From Chelativorans alearensis (GTDB taxonomy: Bacteria > Pseudomonadota > Alphaproteobacteria > Rhizobiales > Rhizobiaceae), in contig NZ_WQNI01000001.1 of NCBI RefSeq assembly GCF_010993735.1, positions 186,001-250,000 of the forward strand: a stretch of DNA of 64,000 bases, read 5' to 3'. The position numbers were made by a program, and so were the translations under genes. Of this stretch, positions 24,346-32,347 are shown piece by piece (position 1 is the first letter of the stretch; each line of letters starts with the position of its first letter). Below the pieces are notes generated by a model. It was given only the letters and a program-made list of their open reading frames with translations. It made no database searches and was not told the origin of the DNA.

Positions 24346-24392
24346 AGCATGATCTTTTCCGAAAACCGGCACCCACTTTTCGGGATCGTGCT
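24346..24392. repeat. Rhizobiales-type intergenic palindrome
   Basis: AGCATGATC (24346-24354) with GATCGTGCT (24384-24392), and inside them CCGAAAA (24359-24365) with TTTTCGG (24377-24383). The whole resembles an intergenic repeat I recognise from many Mesorhizobium and Ochrobactrum genomes. It lies 70 bases upstream of the dctP start. Confidence 0.65.
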
Positions 24393-24433
24393 CTAACATT
24401 ACAGTTGTATATTGGGAATCGAGATAGTCGGCA

Positions 24434-24609
24434 CCCCTTCGCGCCCCCCTCTGTCCTGCCGGACATCTCCCCCGCATGGGGGGAGATTTGCTGTCATCGT
24501 CGCCTTCGCCAATCCTCCAACGCTGCAGAAGAGGCGAAACGTCGATGAAGGGATAATCTCCCCCCATGCGGGGGAGATGTCCGGCAGGACAGAGGGGGGC
24601 GCGAAGGGG
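24434..24609. repeat. Perfect 54-base inverted repeat
   Basis: Left arm 24434-24487 (starting CCCCTTCGCGCCCCCCTCTG) and right arm 24556-24609 match over all 54 bases in inverted orientation, with a 68-base centre. Imperfect outer arms (ACAGTTGTATAT near 24401, ATATCGTAACTGT near 24619) suggest a larger element. Each arm has its own small palindrome, CTCCCCCGCATGGGGGGAG. It carries no open frame, and with the preceding palindrome it fills the 359-base gap between dctP and the YciI-like gene. Confidence 0.88.
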
Positions 24610-24635
24610 CACGGCGGTATATCGTAACTGTAGAG

Positions 24636-25019
24636 CTAAAGAATCGAGAAGGTCTGGCTCGAACTGTCGAGCCGGATCGTCATCGTTCCTTCGTTGATCA
24701 TCCACGGGCGCACCGTGAACGTGCGCGCACCGCGCACATGCATGGGGTCGCGTTCGGCGATGGCGATGGCTTCCTCACGGGAGGCGGCACGCACGACCAC
24801 GAGCCCGTCGCCTTCCCAGCTCTTTTCGTCGTCGGACCACATGGGGCCGGCCGCATAGAGGATCCCCTCCTTCTCCAGCGAGGCCTGGAAGGCGAGGTGC
24901 TCTTTTAGGTTCGCCAGGATCGGCTCGATCCCGCCAACCGGCGTGGTGAAGATCGCGTAGAGCTGCTTCTGCAGCATCGCGCTGCTGGCCTGCATCACGT
25001 CCTTGACGGGTATCGCCAT
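24636..25019 (-). CDS. YciI-like protein
   Basis: A 127-residue dimeric alpha/beta-barrel-type protein. The YciI pattern is clear: LYAIFTTPVGG, a conserved histidine in LKEHLAFQASLEKEG, and AIAERDPMHVRGARTFTVRP. Some relatives in aromatic degradation act as muconolactone- or chlorohydroquinone-processing enzymes, but most have no known role. It follows the CoA-transferase gene with a 25-base gap, so it belongs to the catabolic arm starting at 27017. It could process an unstable lactone or dienelactone intermediate (speculative). Confidence 0.72.
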   Translation of the reverse strand: MAIPVKDVMQASSAMLQKQLYAIFTTPVGGIEPILANLKEHLAFQASLEKEGILYAAGPMWSDDEKSWEGDGLVVVRAASREEAIAIAERDPMHVRGARTFTVRPWMINEGTMTIRLDSSSQTFSIL

Positions 25020-25044
25020 CGTCGTTCCTCCCAGTTGCTATGCC

Positions 25045-26190
25045 TTAGCCGGCTTTCCGCTGCGCGATCTCGGCCCGGATTTCCTCGCCGTGCTCGTCGA
25101 GCGTGGGTGGCGGCAGGATGTCCAGGTCGGGCTCCCCGTCGAAGCTGTAGGGCGCGCGCACGGTCTTGAAGGCGCCCATTTCCGGGTGCTGTGCCTCCAC
25201 CGCGATATGCAGATGCCTGGCCTGCGGGTCTTCCAGCGCCTCGTTCGAATCGTAGGCCGGCGAATGCGGAACTTCGTTCTTCAGCAGAATCTCGCCCCAT
25301 TCCTCCCGGTTTCGGGTGGCGAAGACCGGCGTAAGGATATCGATCAGTTCCTGCTGGTGCTCGATGCGGTTGAGCCGTTCCGCAAACCTCTCGTCCGAAA
25401 GCAGTTCGGGTTTTCCGACCGAGGCGACGAGACCCTCCCAGAACTTCTGGGGCGAGGAGAGATGGATCGCGATCCACTTCCCGTCGGAACAGGCGAAGGT
25501 GTAGGACTGGGATACCTTGGGGCGGCTCAGCGGCCCCATCACTTCGCCGACACTGAAATAGTGGGTGAAGCTGTCGAGGTTGAAATGGCACATCGCCTCG
25601 AGCATCGAGATGTCGAGGCGCCGGCCCTTTCCGGTCTTGAAGCGCTCCAGCAGAGCGGCGACGATGCCGAGCGCGGCGTAGTGGCCGGTCACGGCATCGG
25701 CGATGGCCGGTCCGATCACTCTCGGATTGGCGGGGGGCGTGAGAAGCCGCAGATAGGCGCTGGCGGCCTGCGCGACCGTGTCGTAAGCGGGCCGGTCGCG
25801 CGAAGGTCCGGTCTGGCCGAACCCGGTGATGGCGCAATAGACAAGGCGCGGGTTGATCCGCTGCAATTCCTCCGCACCCGCGCCCAGCCGTTCCGCGACG
25901 CCGGGGCGGAAGTTCTGGATGAAGATGTCGGCGGTTCCGATCAGGTCGTGGAAGACCGCTTGGTCTTCCGCCTGGCGGGTGTCGAGCGCGATGGATCGCT
26001 TGTTCCGGTTATAGGTCTGGAAATGCGGCGAATAGAGCCCGCCCTTGAAGGCGCGGAAGGGATCGCCGGCGTCCGGGCGTTCCACCTTGATCACGTCCGC
26101 GCCGAGGTCGGCCAGATGCATTCCCGCCGCCGGGCCGGTGATGTAGGTCCCCATCTCCACGACCCGAATGTCTCTGAGTATCTTCGTCAT
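25045..26190 (-). CDS. CaiB/BaiF family (class III) CoA-transferase
   Basis: A 381-residue enzyme that moves CoA between carboxylic acids. The N-terminal VVEMGTYITGPAAGMHLADL and KVERPDAGDPFR form the CoA site, and Asp165 in IADAVTGHYAALG aligns with the catalytic aspartate of formyl-CoA transferase. It lies 11 bases after the citryl-CoA-lyase-like gene. Together they suggest that an organic acid is activated as a CoA ester and then cleaved. Donor and acceptor cannot be assigned. Confidence 0.9.
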   Translation of the reverse strand: MTKILRDIRVVEMGTYITGPAAGMHLADLGADVIKVERPDAGDPFRAFKGGLYSPHFQTYNRNKRSIALDTRQAEDQAVFHDLIGTADIFIQNFRPGVAERLGAGAEELQRINPRLVYCAITGFGQTGPSRDRPAYDTVAQAASAYLRLLTPPANPRVIGPAIADAVTGHYAALGIVAALLERFKTGKGRRLDISMLEAMCHFNLDSFTHYFSVGEVMGPLSRPKVSQSYTFACSDGKWIAIHLSSPQKFWEGLVASVGKPELLSDERFAERLNRIEHQQELIDILTPVFATRNREEWGEILLKNEVPHSPAYDSNEALEDPQARHLHIAVEAQHPEMGAFKTVRAPYSFDGEPDLDILPPPTLDEHGEEIRAEIAQRKAG

Positions 26191-26201
26191 CCGGGTTCCC
26201 C

Positions 26202-27017
26202 TCAGGCGGAATGGTTCTTGTCGCCGGACGCCGCCGGCGGTCCGTCATATTCGATGGAAAGGTCCGCGTGGTGGGACATGATGAAGCCGATGGAGCGCTG
26301 CGACTCCTCATAAAGGTGAGCCACGAGACCGGCCGCCCGGGCGAGCAGCGGTATGCCCTTCATGGCTTCGAGCGGCCAGCCGGCATCGAGTATCAGGGCC
26401 GGGATCGCACCTGAGACGTTGATCGGCAGCGGACGATTCATGATGGCCGGGGCATGTTCGGCAATGGCGCGGAGGCAGGCGATGTGATCTCCGGAGACGC
26501 CAAGTTCATCGGCCAGGGCCAGAAGGGTATTCGCGCGCGGATCGCCCGCGCTGTGCTGTGGATGGCCGAGGCCCGGCACCTTGGCGCGTCTCGCTTTCAA
26601 TGCTTCCAGGCTTGTGTGGGCGGCCGAATGGAGGTCGGCCCCCGGCTTGCGGCTTTCCTCCAGGACCTCGGCGATGTAGCGTCCGGCCACTTCCGAGCTG
26701 CCGGCAACGACCGAGCCCATGCCCAGCAGGCCGGCCGCCATCGCGCCCTGCCACGCTTCGGGTGCGGCGGCCAGGGTCATGCGCGAGGCCTGCACGCTCG
26801 GCACCAGCCCGTGCTCGGCAATCGCCACCATGCAGGCATTGGTAATGGCGCGCTGCGCGTCGTTCGGACGCGTTCCGGTGACCAGCAGCCAGAAATAGTC
26901 GGTGAAGTCGATTTTCCCGATGAGTTCGGCACAAAGATCATGCCCGCGCACGGTGATGGTGTCCGCGTCGGATGTGGCAATCGCCGTGAAGGCGCCATCC
27001 TGTTTGCCGATGCGCAT
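26202..27017 (-). CDS. Citryl-CoA lyase-like / short citrate synthase-family protein
   Basis: A 271-residue protein, far shorter than citrate synthase (about 430), with the family's active-site features: VPGLGHPQHSAGDPRANTL resembles the catalytic-histidine loop, and INVSGAIPALILDAGWP and GLVAHLYEESQR complete the C-terminal half. Such short homologues are annotated as citryl-CoA lyases and often sit beside CaiB-type transferases. It should cleave, or less likely form, a citryl-CoA-type bond to acetyl-CoA and a keto acid. The start ATG at 27017 opens the minus-strand arm and is divergent from the intradiol dioxygenase. Confidence 0.8.
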   Translation of the reverse strand: MRIGKQDGAFTAIATSDADTITVRGHDLCAELIGKIDFTDYFWLLVTGTRPNDAQRAITNACMVAIAEHGLVPSVQASRMTLAAAPEAWQGAMAAGLLGMGSVVAGSSEVAGRYIAEVLEESRKPGADLHSAAHTSLEALKARRAKVPGLGHPQHSAGDPRANTLLALADELGVSGDHIACLRAIAEHAPAIMNRPLPINVSGAIPALILDAGWPLEAMKGIPLLARAAGLVAHLYEESQRSIGFIMSHHADLSIEYDGPPAASGDKNHSA

Positions 27018-27029
27018 TCAGCCTCCAAT

Positions 27030-27086
27030 TTTTCGCACAGAGAAGTTTTTTTCTCTTGTCGGAAAGTACGGCGCGTTTTACTTTCC
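27030..27086. promoter_or_regulatory. Divergent promoter region with palindromes
   Basis: Between the lyase-like gene (start 27017) and the dioxygenase (27159) lie TTTTCGCA (27030-27037), GAGAA/TTCTC (27040-27044 and 27051-27055), and an exact inverted pair GGAAAGTA (27061-27068) and TACTTTCC (27079-27086). TTTTCGCA also occurs in the palindromic cluster at 29179-29186 ahead of the amidohydrolase, suggesting one regulator, probably the IclR protein at 28029, acts at both places. Confidence 0.55.
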
Positions 27087-27158
27087 TGTCAAGCCGGTTG
27101 GCCCCGGCATGGCGTTCGGGGGCATCGATTTGCTATTCACAGACGGGAGGAGAAGGCG

Positions 27159-28016
27159 ATGCGCGACATCAACCAGTTCACGATCACGGAAGAGGTGAAG
27201 AAGAGCTTCCGGACGGAGGAAGGGTCGAGGCTCAAGTTCCTGCTCGAAAAGCTTCTCGAGCACCTGCACGACTATACGCGCGAGACCAACCTCACCCATG
27301 AGGAATGGATGCGGACGCTGAATTTCCTTTACGACTGCGGGAAGATCTCGACGCCGGAGCGCCACGAATTCATCCTGCTGTCGGACGTGCTCGGCTTCTC
27401 GGCTCTCGTCGACATGATCAACACGCGGGGAGGCGCCACGGAAGGCAGCAACCTCGGCCCCTTCTATCTCGACAATGCGCCGAGGAAGCCGCTCGGCACC
27501 GATCTGGCCGGACCGCGCGAGGGTGTCTCCGTGCTTTGCCACGGGGTGGTGCGGGATACACTGGGGCACCCCCTTCCCGGAGCGGTCGTGGACACCTGGC
27601 AGGCCGACGGCTCGGGCACCTATCCCATCCAGGAGGAGGGGCAGGACAAATACGACCTGCGCGGCATCTTCGAGGCCGACGAAAACGGCCGTTACTACTA
27701 TACGACCGTTCTACCGAAGCCCTATACGGTTCCCTATGACGGACCCGTCGGCGAATTGCTGCGCGCCGGAAACAGACATGCCTGGCGGGCGGCGCACCTG
27801 CACTACATGATCCGCGCCGAGGGGATGCGCGGCATCGTCACCGAGGTGTTCTTCGAGAACACCGAATATGTCGACAACGACGCGGTGTTCGGCGTTCGCA
27901 GGTCGTTGATCGCCAAGGTGGAGCCGTATAAGGCGGAGAAGGCGGGGAACCTGGCGCTGGAGCGCAGGCCGGATGCGATGCTGGAATTCGATTTCGTGCT
28001 GGCGCCGGGGGAGTGA
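27159..28016 (+). CDS. Intradiol ring-cleavage dioxygenase (hydroxyquinol/catechol 1,2-dioxygenase type)
   Basis: A 285-residue non-haem Fe(III) dioxygenase. The four iron ligands are visible: Tyr155 (GTYPIQ), Tyr189 (LPKPYTVP), and His213 and His215 (AAHLHYMI). The N-terminal about 100 residues form the helical linker domain of catechol and hydroxyquinol 1,2-dioxygenases, ending GSNLGPFYLDNAP. It should cleave between two hydroxyls to give a muconate or maleylacetate. The start ATG at 27159 has GGAGGAGAAGG. No muconate cycloisomerase or maleylacetate reductase is in the window, so the next steps are unknown. Length and overall pattern suggest hydroxyquinol; catechol remains possible. Confidence 0.87.
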   Translation: MRDINQFTITEEVKKSFRTEEGSRLKFLLEKLLEHLHDYTRETNLTHEEWMRTLNFLYDCGKISTPERHEFILLSDVLGFSALVDMINTRGGATEGSNLGPFYLDNAPRKPLGTDLAGPREGVSVLCHGVVRDTLGHPLPGAVVDTWQADGSGTYPIQEEGQDKYDLRGIFEADENGRYYYTTVLPKPYTVPYDGPVGELLRAGNRHAWRAAHLHYMIRAEGMRGIVTEVFFENTEYVDNDAVFGVRRSLIAKVEPYKAEKAGNLALERRPDAMLEFDFVLAPGE

Positions 28017-28028
28017 GAGGCAATCGCA

Positions 28029-28868
28029 ATGCTCAACGACAATGAGGAGGGGGAGGCGCGGCCAGCCGAAGAGGAATCCCGGCCGGCCGAATTCGTGGAA
28101 GCGCTCGCCAAGGGCCTGTCGATCCTCGAGAGCTTCGATTCGGAACATCCTGAAATGACGTTGAGCGATGTCGCGCGGCGCGTGGGCTTGAGCCCCGCGG
28201 CGGCGCGGCGCAGCCTCATCACGCTCCACGCCCTCGGCTATGTCGGGCAGACGAACAAGCGTTTTCACCTGCGCCCGAAGGTCATGAGCCTCGGCTCGGC
28301 CTTCTATTTCTCGGCGCGGGTGGACGAGGTTCTGCAGCCGGAGCTGCGCCGGCTCGTCGGCACCTTCGGCGACGCCTCCTCGGTCGGCACCCTCGAAGGC
28401 CACGACGTCCTCTACATCGCACATTATTCGGAGCAGCGGGCACGCCGGCCCACCGCCGTGGTCGGCGCCAGATACCCGGCGCACGCGACATCGCTCGGCC
28501 GCGTGCTTCTTGCCGGATTGCCCGACGCCGACTTCGACCGCTACCTCCGCGAGGTCGAGCCGGTGCCGCTAACGGCCAAGACGGTGGTCGACAAGGCGGC
28601 GCTGAAGAAGGTTATCGAAGAGGTCCGGGAAAAGAACTTTGCCACCACCGTGGACCAGCTGGACTACGGGATCACCGCGCTTGCCGTGCCGATCAGGGGC
28701 GCGTCGGGCCGCACCATCGCGGCGCTCAACTCTTCCGGCTATTCCGGGCTGGTGACGGCCGAGGACCTGGTCGAGAACCGGCTGCGGGAACTCAGGGTAT
28801 CCGCCGGGCGCATCGCACAGACCCTGTCGCGCTATCCGGTGCTGGAATCGATCATCGGAACGCGATGA
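28029..28868 (+). CDS. IclR-family transcriptional regulator (PcaR-like)
   Basis: A 279-residue IclR protein close to the PcaR/PobR subgroup, which controls aromatic catabolism. The HTH is at about 40-90 (ALAKGLSILESFDSEHPEMT, DVARRVGLSPAAARRSL) and the effector domain at about 100-270, with YPAHATSLGRVLLAGL and TVDQLDYGITALAVPI. The N-terminal 22 residues are strongly acidic. It starts 12 bases after the dioxygenase stop, so both are on one transcript, and it probably regulates the two-armed module. Confidence 0.9.
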   Translation: MLNDNEEGEARPAEEESRPAEFVEALAKGLSILESFDSEHPEMTLSDVARRVGLSPAAARRSLITLHALGYVGQTNKRFHLRPKVMSLGSAFYFSARVDEVLQPELRRLVGTFGDASSVGTLEGHDVLYIAHYSEQRARRPTAVVGARYPAHATSLGRVLLAGLPDADFDRYLREVEPVPLTAKTVVDKAALKKVIEEVREKNFATTVDQLDYGITALAVPIRGASGRTIAALNSSGYSGLVTAEDLVENRLRELRVSAGRIAQTLSRYPVLESIIGTR

Positions 28869-29269
28869 CGTGATGCGGGTGGCCAGCGGATAACGCCCGG
28901 AGGTTGACGTGTTCTGTGGGCGTTTTGCCCTATGGCACTCCTTCGATGGTCCGCGGCTGAAATCATTCCATTCTCGCCTCGCTGAAGCTCCGGCGAAGCG
29001 GGCCCGAACATCGGCGCGCCACCCACCGGCGATCAACATAAAGGCCGCTGGATCACACCTCATCTGCAGAACCGGGAATAACCGAGCGCGGTCGTTGGGC
29101 CCTGCGCATTTTCCGAAGCAAGAGCGTCTCGGTTGACATGCATCATGTACCGGTTCTAACATTCTTAATACGAAAAAGTTTTCGCATAACGAAAAAACAA
29201 ATGCCTGGCAGTCGCGAGGCGGGCGTCTTGGTCTGCTGGTGGCGGATGCCGCCGTCCGGGGAGGGTTCG
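28869..29269. other. Intergenic region between IclR and amidohydrolase genes
   Basis: About 400 bases with no gene I can support; the open frame starting at 29138 only extends the amidohydrolase upstream. The one clear signal is the palindromic cluster at 29171-29195, set in AT-rich sequence that could hold the amidohydrolase promoter. Confidence 0.6.
29171..29195. promoter_or_regulatory. Three overlapping inverted CGAAAA half-sites
   Basis: CGAAAA (29171-29176), TTTTCG (29179-29184) and CGAAAA (29190-29195) give two overlapping palindromes with 2- and 5-base centres. Three half-sites in this pattern resemble the operators of PcaR/PcaU-type IclR proteins. The site lies about 75 bases upstream of the amidohydrolase start. 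The IclR protein at 28029 is the likeliest binder. Confidence 0.6.
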
Positions 29270-30769
29270 ATGTGCAGATTGTGCGATGAAGCAGCTTCTT
29301 TCGGCTTGGGTCGTGACCCCGCCGCCCGATTGCATGCGTCGATCATGGCAGAGGGCGCGGCTGCCTCGTCCGGCGCGAAGGGCGCCACGCGGGTGGGAGT
29401 TCTCCCCAAGGGCTCCGGCGAGCCCGGTCGCCGGCTGCTGATCAAGGGCGGCCATGTGCTGAGCATGGACCCGGCCGTGGGCGACTTCGCTTCAGCCGAT
29501 GTGCTGGTCGCGGGCACGACCATCGAGGCGGTCGGCCCGAATCTCGACGCGGGCGGAGCCGAGCTGATCGACGCGGCGGGCATGATCGTCATGCCGGGCT
29601 TCATCGACACCCATCACCATCAGTTCGAGACGGCGCTGCGCAGCTTCCTCGCCGACGGCATCCTGGTCAATGACGGAAAGCCGCATGGCGCGGTCAACTA
29701 CTATGAACACATCCTGCAGACGTTCTCGATGGTCTACCGGCCTGAGGACGTTTACATCAACGAGCTGTTCGGCTCGATCGCGCAGCTCGACGCGGGCGTG
29801 ACGACGGTGATGGACGTTTCGCAGATCCATCATTCGCCGGAGCATTCCGATGCGGTGGTCCAGGCGCTCAAGGACGCGGGACGGCGCTCGGTCTTCGGCT
29901 ATTTCGAGGGCTGGGGCGAGGCGGCCAGATATCCGGACGACGCGCGCCGGCTCAAATCCGAATATTTCGCGTCGGACGATCAGCTGCTGACCATGGTCAT
30001 GGGCGGAGAGATCTATCTTCCCGGCTACGAGAATGCCTGGAAGACCGGCCGCGAGCTTGGCATTCCGATCGCGCTGCACGTGGTCGGCACCTTCGGCATG
30101 GCCCCGACCTTCGACGAATTGGCGCGGGCCGGCCAGTTCGGCCCCGACAACATCTTCATCCACATGACCGGCATGACAGACTTGGCATGGAAGACGGCGG
30201 CCGATGCCGGCGCGCATGTCTCGCTCTCCGTGCCGATCGAGATGACGATGCGCCACGGCATGCCGCCGATCCAGAAGGCGCTCGGCCTCGGGATGCAGCC
30301 GTCGCTGTCCTCCGACGTGGAATGCACGATGACCGCCGACCCCTTCACGCAGATGCGCTCCGCGCTGACGCTCCAGCGCGCCTTGGTGAACGATGCGGCC
30401 CTGGCCGGCGATGAGGACCTTCCGGCGCTGCTCACCTCGCGCGATGTCATCCGCTTCGCCACTCTTGAAGGCGCCAAGGGACTGAAGCTTGACGGGAAGA
30501 CCGGAAGCCTCACCCCCGGAAAGGAGGCCGACGTCATCCTGCTCGATGCGACTGCGGTAAACGTCACGCCGTTGAACCATGTACCCGGTGCCGTGGTGAC
30601 GCTGATGGAGCGCAGCAACGTCGATACGGTGATGGTGGCGGGCAAGATCCGCAAATGGCGCGGCGCGTTGCTGGATGCCGATCTGCCGAAGCTTCGCCGC
30701 GAACTCGAGGCCAGCCGCGACTATCTGTTCGAGGCGGCGGGCGTTGAACGCGACCTGTTCAGAGCATAG
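29270..30769 (+). CDS. Amidohydrolase, chlorohydrolase/deaminase family
   Basis: A 499-residue TIM-barrel hydrolase. The metal site is marked by FIDTHHHQFETALR, then LHVVGTFG, FIHMTGMTD and LSSDVECTM; the C-terminal GSLTPGKEADVILLDA is the usual composite-domain end. The family includes s-triazine hydrolases and cytosine or guanine deaminases, so it may remove an amino, chloro or similar group from a ring. The ATG at 29270 has GGGGAGGG ahead; it gives a 55-residue N-terminal extension with a CRLC pair before the typical RLLIKGGHVLSMDP. The ATG at 29345 is an alternative start that loses the cysteines. Its substrate may feed the dioxygenase module. Confidence 0.82.
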   Translation: MCRLCDEAASFGLGRDPAARLHASIMAEGAAASSGAKGATRVGVLPKGSGEPGRRLLIKGGHVLSMDPAVGDFASADVLVAGTTIEAVGPNLDAGGAELIDAAGMIVMPGFIDTHHHQFETALRSFLADGILVNDGKPHGAVNYYEHILQTFSMVYRPEDVYINELFGSIAQLDAGVTTVMDVSQIHHSPEHSDAVVQALKDAGRRSVFGYFEGWGEAARYPDDARRLKSEYFASDDQLLTMVMGGEIYLPGYENAWKTGRELGIPIALHVVGTFGMAPTFDELARAGQFGPDNIFIHMTGMTDLAWKTAADAGAHVSLSVPIEMTMRHGMPPIQKALGLGMQPSLSSDVECTMTADPFTQMRSALTLQRALVNDAALAGDEDLPALLTSRDVIRFATLEGAKGLKLDGKTGSLTPGKEADVILLDATAVNVTPLNHVPGAVVTLMERSNVDTVMVAGKIRKWRGALLDADLPKLRRELEASRDYLFEAAGVERDLFRA

Positions 30770-30976
30770 CCTGTTTTGGCAGTTACCTGATTCTGGCTTC
30801 TACAAGATGCTGAGGGCACGCCGTACGTCGTGCCAGATCGCCTCGTGGTGTGGCGAACCAAGGGCGGCTTTCTCAGCAAATCCTACTCTTCCCACAATCC
30901 CAGGGCCTCCTGGGCTGGACTAGGTACACGTCTGTATTGTAGGGCGAACAGGGGCGTGTCCGGTCTTTGCATTTTT

Positions 30977-32347
30977 ATGGAAGGACAAGGGGTTTCCGGA
31001 AGGACAAGGGTTACATTGCGGCATCCGATTCAGCGTCCCGCCCGGCTGGTGCCGCTGGCGTTCCTCATCGCCATTCTTGTCGGCACGGCACTGCTGATGC
31101 TGCCGGTTTCCCGGTCCGGCCCGGAGGGAGCGCCGTTCCTGACGGCGCTGTTTACCGCCACTTCAGCGATCTGCGTCACCGGCCTCGTCGTCCAGGACAC
31201 ACCGACCTACTGGTCCGGTTTCGGCCAAGGCGTGATCCTTGTTCTGTTTCAGGTGGGCGGTTTCGGGATCATGACCGGGGCAACGCTGCTCGGGCTTCTG
31301 GTCACGCGAAGGCTCAAGCTGACCAGCCGTCTTGTCGCCCAGGCGGAAACGAAGAGCCTGACGCTTGGCGACGTGACCGGAATCCTTCGCCTCATCCTGT
31401 TGGTGACGGTCGTGGTCGAACTGCTGACGACCGCCCTTCTTGCGCTGCGGTTGCGCTATTCCTACGACAATCCCTGGGACGAGGCGCTTTGGAACGGCCT
31501 GTTCCAGGCTGTTTCAGCGTTCAACAATGCGGGGTTCTCCACCTATTCCGACAGTCTTTCCGGCTTTGCGGCCGATCCGGCGGTGCTGGCGCCGATCATG
31601 GCCGCCGTGGTGATCGGCGGTCTCGGCTTCCCGGTACTCTTTGAGCTGCGCAAGGAAATGCTGAAGCCCGCGCGCTGGTCGATCCACACCAAGATCACGC
31701 TTCTCGGCACGGCCTTCCTGCTGCTTCTGGGCCTCACTGCAACCGCCGCCTATGAGTGGAGCAATCCGGCGACGCTCGGCGCCTTCGACTGGCCCGAGAA
31801 GCTGCTCAACGCCGCGAGCCATTCCGTCATGACCCGGACGGCCGGCTTCAACAGCATCGATGTAGGCGGCATGCGGATCGAGACGCTGACCGTGACCTAT
31901 GCGCTGATGCTGATCGGCGGCGGCAGCGCCGGCACGGCCGGCGGCATCAAGGTCACCACCTTCTTCCTGCTCGGTTTCGTGGTGTGGGCGGAAATTCGCG
32001 GGCAGAACGATACGACGGCTTTCAACCGCCGCATTGGCACACATGTTCAGCGGCAGGCACTGACGATCGTGCTTTTGGCGGCGGGGATCATCGGCGCGGG
32101 CGTGCTCATTCTTCTCAGCGTGACCAGCTTTCCTTTGCATGATGTCGTTTTTGAAGTCGTCTCGGCTTTTGCGACGGTCGGCCTGTCTACCGGCATCACC
32201 GGGGATCTCCCTGCAGCAGGACAGTTGACGATCATCGCCCTGATGTTCGTCGGACGGGTCGGCACCATCACGCTCGCCAGCGCGCTCGCGCTGCAGGAGC
32301 GCTACGTTCCCTTCCGTTATCCAGAGGAGCGCCCAATCGTTGGCTAA
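30977..32347 (+). CDS. TrkH/KtrB-type K+ uptake membrane subunit
   Basis: A roughly 456-residue potassium channel-like protein made of four M1-P-M2 repeats. The pore loops are seen in order: TSAICVTGLVVQD, VSAFNNAGFSTYSD, SVMTRTAGFNSID and VSAFATVGLSTGITG, each with the selectivity-filter glycine. The length fits KtrB better than TrkH. The ATG at 30977 has no clear ribosome site; a TTG at 31015, preceded by GGAAGGACAAGGG, gives MRHPIQRPARLVPL and may be the real start. It overlaps the KtrA-like gene by eight bases. It maintains K+ under osmotic change. Confidence 0.9.
   Translation: MEGQGVSGRTRVTLRHPIQRPARLVPLAFLIAILVGTALLMLPVSRSGPEGAPFLTALFTATSAICVTGLVVQDTPTYWSGFGQGVILVLFQVGGFGIMTGATLLGLLVTRRLKLTSRLVAQAETKSLTLGDVTGILRLILLVTVVVELLTTALLALRLRYSYDNPWDEALWNGLFQAVSAFNNAGFSTYSDSLSGFAADPAVLAPIMAAVVIGGLGFPVLFELRKEMLKPARWSIHTKITLLGTAFLLLLGLTATAAYEWSNPATLGAFDWPEKLLNAASHSVMTRTAGFNSIDVGGMRIETLTVTYALMLIGGGSAGTAGGIKVTTFFLLGFVVWAEIRGQNDTTAFNRRIGTHVQRQALTIVLLAAGIIGAGVLILLSVTSFPLHDVVFEVVSAFATVGLSTGITGDLPAAGQLTIIALMFVGRVGTITLASALALQERYVPFRYPEERPIVG

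Noticed and set aside
24331-24705. Minus-strand open frame through the 54-base inverted repeat
   Set aside because: It is formed by repeat sequence plus the end of the YciI gene region and has no homology or ribosome site.
30770-30976. Riboswitch ahead of the Ktr genes
   Set aside because: Only a small hairpin, GGCACG (30815-30820) with CGTGCC (30829-30834), is seen. Known K+-linked c-di-AMP riboswitches are from other phyla and their conserved core is not visible.
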